Assembly: GCA_026986885.1 (NCBI GenBank) | Contig: JALSNT010000199.1 | Location: forward strand, 1-13,813 | DNA: 13,813 bases | Source: Desulfobulbaceae bacterium | GTDB taxonomy: Bacteria; Desulfobacterota; Desulfobulbia; Desulfobulbales; Desulfobulbaceae | Direction: 5' to 3' | In this document: positions 1-6,967 of the stretch, one piece after another | Layout of the letters: each line of letters opens with the position of its first letter | Numbering within the stretch: position 1 is the first letter of the stretch | Program-made: the position numbers and the translations under genes | Notes under the pieces: model-generated | The model's database searches: none | The model's input: only the letters and a program-made list of their open reading frames with translations | What the model was told of the DNA's origin: nothing

Positions 1-2
1 CT

Positions 3-185
3 GCGCTCGCTTACCTGCGAACAGACGTGCTCGAAGTCTCCGCTTATCTGCGCAAATATGACGCGGCTGTAAGCAGTTACAGGTTTGAGGTAATGAAAAC
101 GCATAGTTATTTGCCCTGTGAGGAGTTACACAGGCATCCTGCTTCAGACATCCTTATAGAGCAATTATTTTGCCAAACACCATGA
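3..185 (+). CDS. C-terminal fragment of an unidentified protein, cut by the window edge
   Basis: Frame 3 is open from the window edge to a TGA at 183-185, giving about 60 residues. The stop overlaps the ATG of the next gene as ATGA, the same coupling seen at two other junctions in this window. The peptide carries an 11-residue repeat, AYLRTD then AYLRKYD, mirrored in the DNA as CGCTTACCTGCG (8-19) and CGCTTATCTGCG (41-52). No family is recognisable. The stretch could instead be non-coding: it holds the perfect inverted repeat CTGTAA-GCAG-TTACAG (67-82) and a CCTGTG/CACAGG stem near 115-134. The coding call is an inference from the open frame and the overlap. Confidence 0.4.
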   Translation, partial: ALAYLRTDVLEVSAYLRKYDAAVSSYRFEVMKTHSYLPCEELHRHPASDILIEQLFCQTP

Positions 186-844
186 AACTGATACCATATC
201 TTCTTGTCCTGCTGCTCTTCCTCCCCGCCTTGCTCTTTGCCGGGGATACCGGAAACTGTCACTGCTTCCGCAACCGCAGCTTTGATCCAACCGATAAATA
301 TGGGGCTGATGACTACCTGTTGGCCACAAGCTATAATTCACTGATTGCCTCTGTATTTGATATTTCCAAAGGGACAATCATCATGAAAAAGATGAAAGGC
401 GGCATCAATGAAAACGACCTGATTATTGGATTGTATATCGTTAAAAAAACGAAAAAACCTCTAGGTCTTCTCCTTTCCGTTCGGGACGATGGTGGCTCCT
501 GGCAACAAATTGTCGGGGCCGCGCTCCATGAAAAAGAGGAAATCAAAGACCCGATTCTTACCGCTATCGCAACCGGCAAAGGCGATACTCCAATCCTGCA
601 AAGGATCAACAACTATATGCTCAAGACCCGCTATCTTTCCACCCGGGCAACGCTTGCAGAAATCCGTTCTTCCGGTCTCAACAGCCGGGAAAGCAATCTG
701 CTGTTAGCCCTGCATGAGCAGACCGGCGCCCAACTTGGTCAGCTTCTTTCCATGGCAAGGCAACAAAAGATGAGCTGGAGCGAAATCGCCCATCATTTCG
801 GCCTGGCGCCAGGGGAGGTTGGAAAAAAAATCCTCCGAAAATAG
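182..844 (+). CDS. exported protein of unknown function
   Basis: This is a 220-residue protein with a clear signal peptide: MKLIP, a hydrophobic stretch to about residue 19, then a likely signal peptidase I site near LLFA-G. The mature N-terminus begins with a Cys-His-Cys cluster (GNCHCF) followed by FDPTDKYGADDYLLAT and a KMKGGINENDLIIGLYI block, which recalls uncharacterised proteins of sulfate-reducing bacteria. The C-terminal third is helical and ends in WSEIAHHFGLAPGEVGKKI, which looks helix-turn-helix-like, odd for an exported protein. I chose ATG 182 over the in-frame TTG at 170 because it gives a normal signal peptide and overlaps the preceding stop. There is no strong ribosome binding site. 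It converges on mutL, 28 bp away. The function is not known. Confidence 0.8.
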   Translation: MKLIPYLLVLLLFLPALLFAGDTGNCHCFRNRSFDPTDKYGADDYLLATSYNSLIASVFDISKGTIIMKKMKGGINENDLIIGLYIVKKTKKPLGLLLSVRDDGGSWQQIVGAALHEKEEIKDPILTAIATGKGDTPILQRINNYMLKTRYLSTRATLAEIRSSGLNSRESNLLLALHEQTGAQLGQLLSMARQQKMSWSEIAHHFGLAPGEVGKKILRK

Positions 845-872
845 GCGCAGCTTTCCGTACCCACCTGCATAA

Positions 873-2705
873 TCACGTTCGATGGAACCATTTCTCAATT
901 TCCGCCCGGGAAAAAGTCTTGATCACCGGGCGACCATGCGGGCAATGGGAAAACACCTGACTCTCGTCCATCTGCTGCAAGAGAGCAATCATCTCTTCCG
1001 GCTGCAGGGAGTTCCCCGCCTTGATTGCCGCCTTACAGGCCATGGAGGAAAAAAGTTCGGCCACGCTTTCGGGCAGCCCCCCCTGCCCGTCTGCATCCCA
1101 ATGGCCTAACGCACCGAGAATATCAAGTAAAATATCCTCGGGAGAGAGTTGGCTGACCATTGCCGGTACGGCCTTGATCACATAGGTGGTCTCACCAAAA
1201 TGCATGGTCTGCAGGCCGAGACGGGCAACCTCCCGGTTGCATTTTTCCAGCAACGCACATTGTCCGGGTAACAGTTCGACCGTTACGGGAAACAACAGGT
1301 TCTGGCTGGGAATATCCCGGGCAAGATATGCCGCAACCAGGCGTCCATAGAGGATACGTTCGTGGGCCGCATGCTGATCGATAACCAGCAGACGACCATC
1401 ATGTTCACAGAGCAGGTACAAATCCATCAATTGGCCAATCAGGATCAGGCCCGTTGCCGATTCATCTTGTATCTGCATTCCCTGCCGGGAAGCATTAGCC
1501 TCTGTTTCCGGCCCGCCACCGTCTCTATAACTGGATGGTTCTCTGGTCTCAGGCGTTGTCCGGGACAACGGAAAGCTCTTTTGCTCCTGCTGTTTATCTG
1601 TGGCAGCGCCCAATGACATGACCCGGGGTTGCCTTATCTCTACCTGGTCGACCTCTATCCGGCTTTCCCGGAAATTGTCGTCGGATACCGGCGCAGCAAA
1701 AAGGTCGGAACGTACATCGTCCTGATAGTCTAAAACAGCCTGCCGAATCACCCCGACAACAAATATGTGAACATCACGGGGTGTCCGAAAGCGAATCTCG
1801 CGCTTGGCAGGATGGACATTGACATCAATGTCGGCGGGCGGCAGGTTTAGCCGGAGAACACCTGCCGGCGAATGTCCTTTCATCAAAAAACCCTGCAACC
1901 CTTCAATTACCGCGTGCCTGAGCATGCGATCCTGCACGGCCCGGCCATTCACGAGCAGCCGTAAGCGGGCCGAGGCAGCGGTAACAGACTCAGGAAGACA
2001 GAGAAAGCCATCCAGCGAAAACCCGCCGACAGCGCCAATCAGCGGCAACAACTTCCCCTGATATTTAAATACCGCCCGCATCCGTTCTTCCGGGGTATCC
2101 GTGGCGTGGTAATCAAAGCGTTGCCGTCCATCCACATGGAGTTCAAAGGATGTTTCGGGATGGGCCAGGGCCTGGTTCTTGACGACCTCCTCGATGTGAA
2201 AGAGTTCTGTTCTCGGCGATTTGAGAAATTTTTTTCTGGCCGGAATATTCCCAAATAATGTTTTCACCTCGACAACGGTTCCCCTGGCACAACCATCCTC
2301 ATGGACAGCATGCAGGGTGCCGTATCGGACCTCCGCCCTGGCGCCGATATCAGCATCGGCAGCCCGGGAGAGAAGAGTCAAGCGGGAGACAGAGGCTATG
2401 CTGGGAATGGCCTCTCCCCGAAAGCCGAGAGTAGTGATGGCGGAGAGCTGCGATTCATCCTGCAGTTTTGAGGTCGCGTGTCGTTCCAGACAGAGGAGGA
2501 CATCATCACCATCCATCCCCATACCGTCATCAATGACCCGAAGCAAACGGGTGCCGCCGCCTTCAACCTGCACGATTATCCTTGAGCTGCCGGCATCAAG
2601 GCTGTTTTCAAGCAGCTCCTTCACCACGGAAGCTGGACGTTCCACGACTTCGCCGGCGGCTATCTGGTTGGCCAGGTGATCGGAGAGAATACGAATACGG
2701 GACAT
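873..2705 (-). CDS. mutL: DNA mismatch repair protein MutL, endonuclease-type
   Basis: MutL couples mismatch recognition by MutS to strand incision and excision. The 610-residue protein has the GHKL ATPase domain: E30 and N34 in KELLENSLDAG, D59-DGMGM, and LGFRGEA near residue 95. A variable linker follows at about 335-415, then the dimerisation/endonuclease domain. The latter shows DQHAAHE starting at D443, a QNLLFP motif of the sliding-clamp-binding type, an ACKAAIKAG block and CPHGRP near the C-terminus. Together these indicate a nicking MutL, as in bacteria lacking MutH. The last position of the DQHA(X)2E(X)4E motif is Gly454 instead of Glu. The start MSRIRIL fits the family. It is transcribed divergently from the PBP gene and convergently with the exported-protein gene. 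Confidence 0.97.
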   Translation of the reverse strand: MSRIRILSDHLANQIAAGEVVERPASVVKELLENSLDAGSSRIIVQVEGGGTRLLRVIDDGMGMDGDDVLLCLERHATSKLQDESQLSAITTLGFRGEAIPSIASVSRLTLLSRAADADIGARAEVRYGTLHAVHEDGCARGTVVEVKTLFGNIPARKKFLKSPRTELFHIEEVVKNQALAHPETSFELHVDGRQRFDYHATDTPEERMRAVFKYQGKLLPLIGAVGGFSLDGFLCLPESVTAASARLRLLVNGRAVQDRMLRHAVIEGLQGFLMKGHSPAGVLRLNLPPADIDVNVHPAKREIRFRTPRDVHIFVVGVIRQAVLDYQDDVRSDLFAAPVSDDNFRESRIEVDQVEIRQPRVMSLGAATDKQQEQKSFPLSRTTPETREPSSYRDGGGPETEANASRQGMQIQDESATGLILIGQLMDLYLLCEHDGRLLVIDQHAAHERILYGRLVAAYLARDIPSQNLLFPVTVELLPGQCALLEKCNREVARLGLQTMHFGETTYVIKAVPAMVSQLSPEDILLDILGALGHWDADGQGGLPESVAELFSSMACKAAIKAGNSLQPEEMIALLQQMDESQVFSHCPHGRPVIKTFSRAEIEKWFHRT

Positions 2706-2740
2706 GGATCAGCAGTAGTTTAGCAAGTGTGAGTTACGTA

Positions 2741-2782
2741 GTTTACAGTTTACGATTTACAGTTTTTGATTTACAGTTGGTA
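2741..2782. repeat. degenerate tandem heptamer repeat in the mutL/PBP spacer
   Basis: Six consecutive 7-bp units read GTTTACA, GTTTACG, ATTTACA, GTTTTTG, ATTTACA and GTTGGTA. They fill the middle of the 137-bp divergent spacer (2706-2842). The array is read through in frame by the open frame upstream of the PBP, so it artificially lengthens that ORF. No convincing promoter was found for either divergent gene. Confidence 0.75.
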
Positions 2783-2842
2783 ACAGTGGTTCAGCACAAT
2801 GTATCCATACCCTTTGTCAATCTTTACCGCGTCTTCCCGCTC

Positions 2843-4699
2843 TTGTCCACAAAAGCCCCTGGAAAAAAACGTTCGGCCGGAAAACGAAGAGCCGGAAAAA
2901 AACCGCTTGGCCAGACACCGATCAATCTTTTTTTGATTTCCGTCAGCGGCCTGAGTACCCTGTGCATAGGTGTTTTCCTGGCCTGGTTCCTCGCGCTCGA
3001 CGTCCCTGACATCCGATCGGCAGAGGATTACAAACCTTTGGTGGCCACTACGGTTGTTGATCGGTATGGAACAATGATCGATGCAATTTACAAAGAATAT
3101 CGGGTTGTTATTCCGGAAACCAAAATGCCGGCGCTGCTCCCCAAAGCCTTTGTCGCCGCCGAAGACAGTCGTTATTTTGAACATGGCGGCCTTGACATCT
3201 GGTCCATCCTCCGGGCAGGGATCAACAACCTGCGCTCGGGAAGACGCAGCCAGGGTGGATCAACCATTACCCAGCAGGTGACCCGGGCCCTTATGCTCTC
3301 ACGGGAAAAAACCTATTTTCGCAAACTGACTGAGGCCATTCTCGCCTATCGCCTGGATCACCTGCTCACAAAAAAAGAAATTTTAACAATCTACCTCAAT
3401 GAAATCTATCTCGGTGAAGGGGCATACGGGGTAGAGGCTGCAGCTCGAACCTATTTCTCTAAAAGGGCAAAAGAGCTCAATCTGGCCGAAATTGCTCTAC
3501 TTGCCGGCCTTCCCCAGTCGCCAAGTCGGTATTCACCTATACGACACTGGAAGGCAGCCAGGGCCAGACAAAGATACGTCCTCAACCGAATGGCCGAAGA
3601 CGGCATCATTTCACCAAAGACGGCTCGCGCTGCCTACAGCCGCAAACTGCACCTTAATCCCTCAGGTAAGCAGAAAAAGGCCAATGGCTATTTTACCGAT
3701 TTTGTCCAGGAACAGCTGGAGAAGCATTATGGCAGCCAGGCCCTGTACCGAGAGGGATTAACCGTCTGGACAACGCTCGACAGCCGCCTGCAGAAGGTGG
3801 CGGCGAAAAGTTTACGCCAGGGGCTGCAACTGGTGCACAAACGACAACATAAAAAAAATTCGCCCCAGGGAGCATTGATCGCCCTGGATACGGCAAGTGG
3901 CAACATTCGTGCCCTGATCGGCGGCGGCGACTATCGGACAAGCCCCTATAATCGTGCTGTTGTCGCCAGACGTCAGCCCGGATCGGTCTTTAAACCACTT
4001 CTCTATGCGGCTGCCCTGGAAAAAGGAATCTCTCCGGACCAGAAACTCCTTGATGCTCCCCTGGCCGTAAAAAATCCCGATGGTTCGATCTGGCGACCAC
4101 AAAATTATAGTCATAAGTACTATGGAGCGACCAGTTTGCGCCAGGCGCTTATTCACTCAAGAAACATCGTCAGCATCAAACTGTTACAAAAAATCGGCCT
4201 GCAACCTGTCCTGCAACTGGCAAAAAAGGCCGGCATAAGCGAACAGCTCAAACCCGAACTGCCGCTGGCCCTTGGCGCCTCGCCGGTAACCCTGCTTGAG
4301 ATGACGGGAGCCTACACCATCTTTGCCAACCAGGGCCTCTACCATCGTCCCCGTGCCATAACCAGAGTGCGGGACCGGCACGGTCGAATACGCCCCTGGC
4401 CCAACCCGCCGGCGAAAAGAGTAATTTCCCCGGCAACTGCAGCAACAATCACACAAATACTCACAGAGGTTATCCGACAGGGCACCGGCAAGCAGGCGCA
4501 AGGAGTGCCCGGTGCAGCCGGCAAGACGGGAACAACGGATGATAATCGAGATGCCTGGTTTATCGGCTACACCCATACACTGACCACCGGAATCTGGCTT
4601 GGCCACGACCGTGGACGGACTCTTGGCAGAGGAGAAACCGGTGGCCGGTCTGCAGCCCCGATCTGGAAAACATTCATGCAACAGGCGGGGAATAAATGA
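2843..4699 (+). CDS. class A penicillin-binding protein (glycosyltransferase/transpeptidase, PBP1A-like)
   Basis: This bifunctional enzyme polymerises lipid II into glycan strands and crosslinks the peptides at the periplasmic face of the inner membrane. From TTG 2843 it has 618 residues: a basic cytoplasmic tail (KKRSAGKRRAGKK), one membrane anchor at about 27-52, the GT51 domain with catalytic E107 in EDSRYFEHGG, GGSTITQQ at 138-145 and LTKKEILTIYLNEIYLG. The transpeptidase follows with S381-VFK, S439-RN and K561-TG. It is shorter than E. coli PBP1A (850 residues) and shows no obvious extra inserted domain. The frame is open back to 2582, but that part lies antisense to mutL and over the heptamer array. 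No in-frame ATG occurs before about 3074, inside the GT domain, so the start is non-ATG. TTG 2843 is preferred; GTG 2786 is possible. Confidence 0.93.
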   Translation: MSTKAPGKKRSAGKRRAGKKPLGQTPINLFLISVSGLSTLCIGVFLAWFLALDVPDIRSAEDYKPLVATTVVDRYGTMIDAIYKEYRVVIPETKMPALLPKAFVAAEDSRYFEHGGLDIWSILRAGINNLRSGRRSQGGSTITQQVTRALMLSREKTYFRKLTEAILAYRLDHLLTKKEILTIYLNEIYLGEGAYGVEAAARTYFSKRAKELNLAEIALLAGLPQSPSRYSPIRHWKAARARQRYVLNRMAEDGIISPKTARAAYSRKLHLNPSGKQKKANGYFTDFVQEQLEKHYGSQALYREGLTVWTTLDSRLQKVAAKSLRQGLQLVHKRQHKKNSPQGALIALDTASGNIRALIGGGDYRTSPYNRAVVARRQPGSVFKPLLYAAALEKGISPDQKLLDAPLAVKNPDGSIWRPQNYSHKYYGATSLRQALIHSRNIVSIKLLQKIGLQPVLQLAKKAGISEQLKPELPLALGASPVTLLEMTGAYTIFANQGLYHRPRAITRVRDRHGRIRPWPNPPAKRVISPATAATITQILTEVIRQGTGKQAQGVPGAAGKTGTTDDNRDAWFIGYTHTLTTGIWLGHDRGRTLGRGETGGRSAAPIWKTFMQQAGNK

Positions 4700-5217
4700 C
4701 AACAATAGCGGCAAAAAATCTTGCTTCCTTTTACTCGGGTTCCATAAACGACAAACTGCGCGTTGCCCGAAAGATTTTTCAGCAACATGGTCAGAGGCTT
4801 TTACAGGATCAGGCAATAGTTAAAAAACTAAGAGAGTTACAACAAGAGGAAGACGCCCTGGGCAGACAGATGCAGGCAATGGATATGGGCAGTCGTTGCA
4901 GCGCCTGTGCGGCCAGGCCTGACGGCGGCTGTTGCAGCAGTTACATGGCCGGCAACACGGACGCGGTTTTACTGTTGATCAATCTACTTTTGGGCGTGGC
5001 CATAGAACCACACAATAATGGGGATGAATGCTGTTATCTCGGCCTACAGGGCTGTACGTTTATCATCAAGCCTATCTTTTGCCTCAACTATAACTGCAGT
5101 CATATCAAAGAAGCGGCATCAAAAAAGGAAATGGCAGCTCTGGAAAACCGGGCCGGGATCCTGTTGAGCAGGCAGGTTTCCCTGGAAGATTTACTTTTAC
5201 ATCTTCTGCAAAAATAA
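4696..5217 (+). CDS. cysteine-rich protein resembling the YkgJ-type zinc/iron-chelating family
   Basis: This 173-residue soluble protein starts in an ATGA overlap with the PBP stop, which implies translational coupling. An N-terminal helical, coiled-coil-like part (about 20-63) is followed by nine cysteines: C68-x2-C71, C79-C80, C112-C113, C120, C129 and C134. The arrangement CxxC...CC, then CCYLGLQGC and KPxxCxxYxC, resembles the YkgJ/UPF0153 family, which is thought to chelate zinc or iron. That assignment is by pattern only. Nine closely placed cysteines argue for a bound metal or Fe-S cluster. Its link to a peptidoglycan synthase is unexplained; it may be only positional. Element A follows downstream. 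Confidence 0.8.
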   Translation: MTTIAAKNLASFYSGSINDKLRVARKIFQQHGQRLLQDQAIVKKLRELQQEEDALGRQMQAMDMGSRCSACAARPDGGCCSSYMAGNTDAVLLLINLLLGVAIEPHNNGDECCYLGLQGCTFIIKPIFCLNYNCSHIKEAASKKEMAALENRAGILLSRQVSLEDLLLHLLQK

Positions 5218-5228
5218 GACACCGGCCT

Positions 5229-5246
5229 CCGTAACCGTTCACCCAG
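5229..5246. repeat. partial copy of the element A terminus
   Basis: The sequence CCGTAACCGTTCACCCAG here matches the reverse complement of the right end of element A (CCGTAAACGTTCACCAG, 5387-5403) apart from one substitution and one extra C. Weaker similarity (TTCG.CCG) continues to about 5262. It looks like a truncated or decayed second copy just left of element A. Confidence 0.45.
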
Positions 5247-5276
5247 ATGCTGTTTCGCCCGCATTACCTGCATAAT

Positions 5277-5401
5277 GTAAACGTTTACCAGTGCCCCACG
5301 GAGTCTTCGCTTACCTATTCGTTCAAGCAGGCCGACGAGTCTATAGCCCGCTATGTGAGGTGGCCTGATCGGACGAAGATGGGGTGCTGGTGAACGTTTA
5401 C
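5277..5401. repeat. element A: 125-bp structured palindromic repeat
   Basis: The outer arms 5277-5298 and 5380-5401 pair over all 22 positions when three G:U pairs are allowed. Inside lie a second stem (TCTTCG 5304-5309 with CGAAGA 5374-5379), a third (CAGGCC 5328-5333 with GGCCTG 5362-5367) and a tip hairpin ATAGC-CC-GCTAT (5343-5354). There is no coding capacity. The right half shares CTATAGCCC, CTATGTG, CGGAC, AAGATGG and GTGC, in order and spacing, with element B at 11443-11546. G:U-compatible variation suggests that an RNA or single-stranded DNA hairpin is what is preserved. It may be a non-autonomous mobile repeat; no transposase is nearby. Confidence 0.8.
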
Positions 5402-5417
5402 GGCTTTTGTATATTTT

Positions 5418-5437
5418 TAAACCTGCATTCAGGTTTA
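5418..5437. repeat. short perfect inverted repeat upstream of the lipoprotein gene
   Basis: TAAACCTG-CATT-CAGGTTTA is an 8-bp perfect stem with a 4-nt loop, 56 bp before the lipoprotein ATG. A run of T lies on its left side, but neither strand has a U-tract after the stem, so it is not a classic intrinsic terminator. It could be an operator or an mRNA leader hairpin. No convincing promoter with correct spacing was found beside it. Confidence 0.55.
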
Positions 5438-5492
5438 TACATCATATCCCGTAAGTTCATCATTGATAAAAAATAAAAATATGGGGAAGAAA

Positions 5493-6137
5493 ATGAGCGG
5501 TGTACGAAAAATTGTAGTTGTGATGATGGCGGGAATCTGCCTTATGGCTGTCGGCTGCGGGAAGAAGGAAAAAAAATCCGTGGCAGTGAAAAATCCCGAG
5601 ATAGCACTCGCCTGTATCGGGGTGTTGCCTGTATCCATACAGGTAAATCAAGGGACGGACCAGGCAAAAGAAAAGATTGCCGCCTTAAAAGACGGGGTTA
5701 TCGTCATGGACAATCTTCTGCAGAAGCAGTTCATGGCAAGGGATAAATTCAGATTTATATCCTCGTCGCAACTCAACGGCCTGGCAAAAGACGACATGGA
5801 AAACGAAGTAAAGAAAGCGCGGCTGGCGGCTGATTATTTGAGCTGTAACGGTATCCTTGACGTAAAACTCCATCGCTTTCGGCAGCGTGTCGGCGGTAAA
5901 TATACCGCCTCCGTACCCGCCTCGGTTGCTTTCACTTATACCCTGCTGGATGTAAACAGCGGCACGGTACTCTGTCGGGGACGTTTTGATGAAACCCAGC
6001 AATCACTGATGTCGAATCTGTATACCTTCGGCAGTGCCAAACGGCGTGGTTTCACCTGGATTACCGCCGAAGAACTTGCCAGGGAGGGATTACAGGAAAA
6101 GTTTGGTGAATGCCCTTATTTAAGGACAACGGAATAA
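5493..6137 (+). CDS. predicted lipoprotein of unknown function, possibly LpoB/CsgG-like
   Basis: The protein has 214 residues from ATG 5493. A basic N-terminus and hydrophobic stretch end in the lipobox LMAVGC, so lipidation is expected at C22, followed by a lysine-rich linker. The rest shows IGVLPVSIQVN near the N-terminus, an alternating alpha/beta pattern, ASVAFTYTLLDVNSGTVL, the phrase FDETQQSL and FTWITAEELAREG near the C-terminus. This layout recalls small periplasmic alpha/beta lipoproteins of the LpoB/CsgG N-terminal type, but that is a tentative impression. ATG 5493 was chosen because GGGGAAG lies just upstream; ATG 5481 and TTG 5463 are in frame but have no ribosome binding site. 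It is the first plus-strand gene after element A, and 62 bp separate it from the ttcA-like gene. Confidence 0.8.
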   Translation: MSGVRKIVVVMMAGICLMAVGCGKKEKKSVAVKNPEIALACIGVLPVSIQVNQGTDQAKEKIAALKDGVIVMDNLLQKQFMARDKFRFISSSQLNGLAKDDMENEVKKARLAADYLSCNGILDVKLHRFRQRVGGKYTASVPASVAFTYTLLDVNSGTVLCRGRFDETQQSLMSNLYTFGSAKRRGFTWITAEELAREGLQEKFGECPYLRTTE

Positions 6138-6199
6138 AAACAGTCTGGTGATCTTTTGCCCCCGGCAACAGAGAACGGCATATCGGTACCGTAAGGGTT

Positions 6200-6967
6200 A
6201 TGCTCGCTCCCGCCGACAGGAAAAAGATCGGTCGCGCCATGGCCGATTACGACATGCTCACCGATGGAGACCGGGTTCTGGTTGCTGTTTCCGGGGGGAT
6301 TGATTCGCTGGTGCTTGCTCGCGTTCTGCAACTCTGGCTGCAAAAGGCACCCATATCTTATGAAGTTCATGCCGTGCATGTCGACATGCAGCCCAAAGGT
6401 GACCTGCCGGGTGTGGTCGCCCTTCATGTCCGGACGGTGCTTGCACGTTTTTCCATCCCCTGTGCCATCCTTCCCGCAGCCTGGTCACTTGATGAGGCGG
6501 AAGTGGCCCGACGCGGGAAAAAAGACGTCTGTTTCAAATGCGCTCGCAGCCGCAGGACCCAGCTGTTTGCGCATGCGCGCAGGCATCGGTATTCGCTTCT
6601 GGCCATGGGCCATCACCGGGATGACATTATAGAGACTTTTTTCCTCAACATGCTGCATGCTGGTAACTTAAGTACCATGGCCCCGAAACAGGTTCTTTTT
6701 TCCGGCCGTCTTGCCCTTATCCGTCCGCTGGCCTATCTCAGTAAAGAAGAGGTGGCCCGGCTGGGGAGGAGATTATCTCTGGATTCCATTCGTTCCAACT
6801 GTCCTTTATCCGAACAGACCGCCCGCAAACAGGTTGGGCTGATTGTGACCTCCCTGGCAGAGCATGTTCCCAGGGCGCGGGAAAATATCTTTGCGGCCCT
6901 GGGCAATCTCCGTCCCGAATATCTCCTTGACCCGGCTTACAGGAAGGAACATGCAGACCGATCTTGA
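6200..6967 (+). CDS. TtcA-like PP-loop tRNA thiolation protein
   Basis: TtcA-type enzymes adenylate a tRNA base and insert sulfur (2-thiocytidine at position 32 in E. coli) using a [4Fe-4S] cluster. This 255-residue protein has the PP-loop SGGIDS at 31-36, CFKC with C111 and C114, GHHRDDIIETFFLNM around 138-152, and a third cysteine C201 in SNCPLSEQ. These are the three cluster-binding positions expected for the family. ATG 6200 has a ribosome binding site (TAAGGGT) a few bases upstream. Its 3' end overlaps the DUF89 gene by 17 bp. It is somewhat shorter than E. coli TtcA (311 residues), so another member of the TtcA/TtuA group with a different target base is possible. Confidence 0.88.
   Translation: MLAPADRKKIGRAMADYDMLTDGDRVLVAVSGGIDSLVLARVLQLWLQKAPISYEVHAVHVDMQPKGDLPGVVALHVRTVLARFSIPCAILPAAWSLDEAEVARRGKKDVCFKCARSRRTQLFAHARRHRYSLLAMGHHRDDIIETFFLNMLHAGNLSTMAPKQVLFSGRLALIRPLAYLSKEEVARLGRRLSLDSIRSNCPLSEQTARKQVGLIVTSLAEHVPRARENIFAALGNLRPEYLLDPAYRKEHADRS

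Noticed and set aside
813..836. Terminator between the exported-protein gene and mutL
   Set aside because: GGAGG/CCTCC can pair around an A-rich loop, but it is inside the coding end and no T-run follows.
2221..2679. 152-codon open frame on the plus strand
   Set aside because: It is antisense to the conserved ATPase domain of mutL and is rich in Ser/Pro/Arg as expected for a shadow frame.
2741..2782. CRISPR-like repeats
   Set aside because: The units are 7 bp, directly adjacent and without spacers.
2582..2842. N-terminal extension of the PBP frame back to TTG 2582
   Set aside because: It runs antisense to mutL and through the heptamer array, and it would put an odd 87-residue leader before the basic tail and membrane anchor.
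4184..4816. 210-codon open frame on the minus strand
   Set aside because: It is antisense to the PBP transpeptidase domain and has no recognisable domain or start signal.
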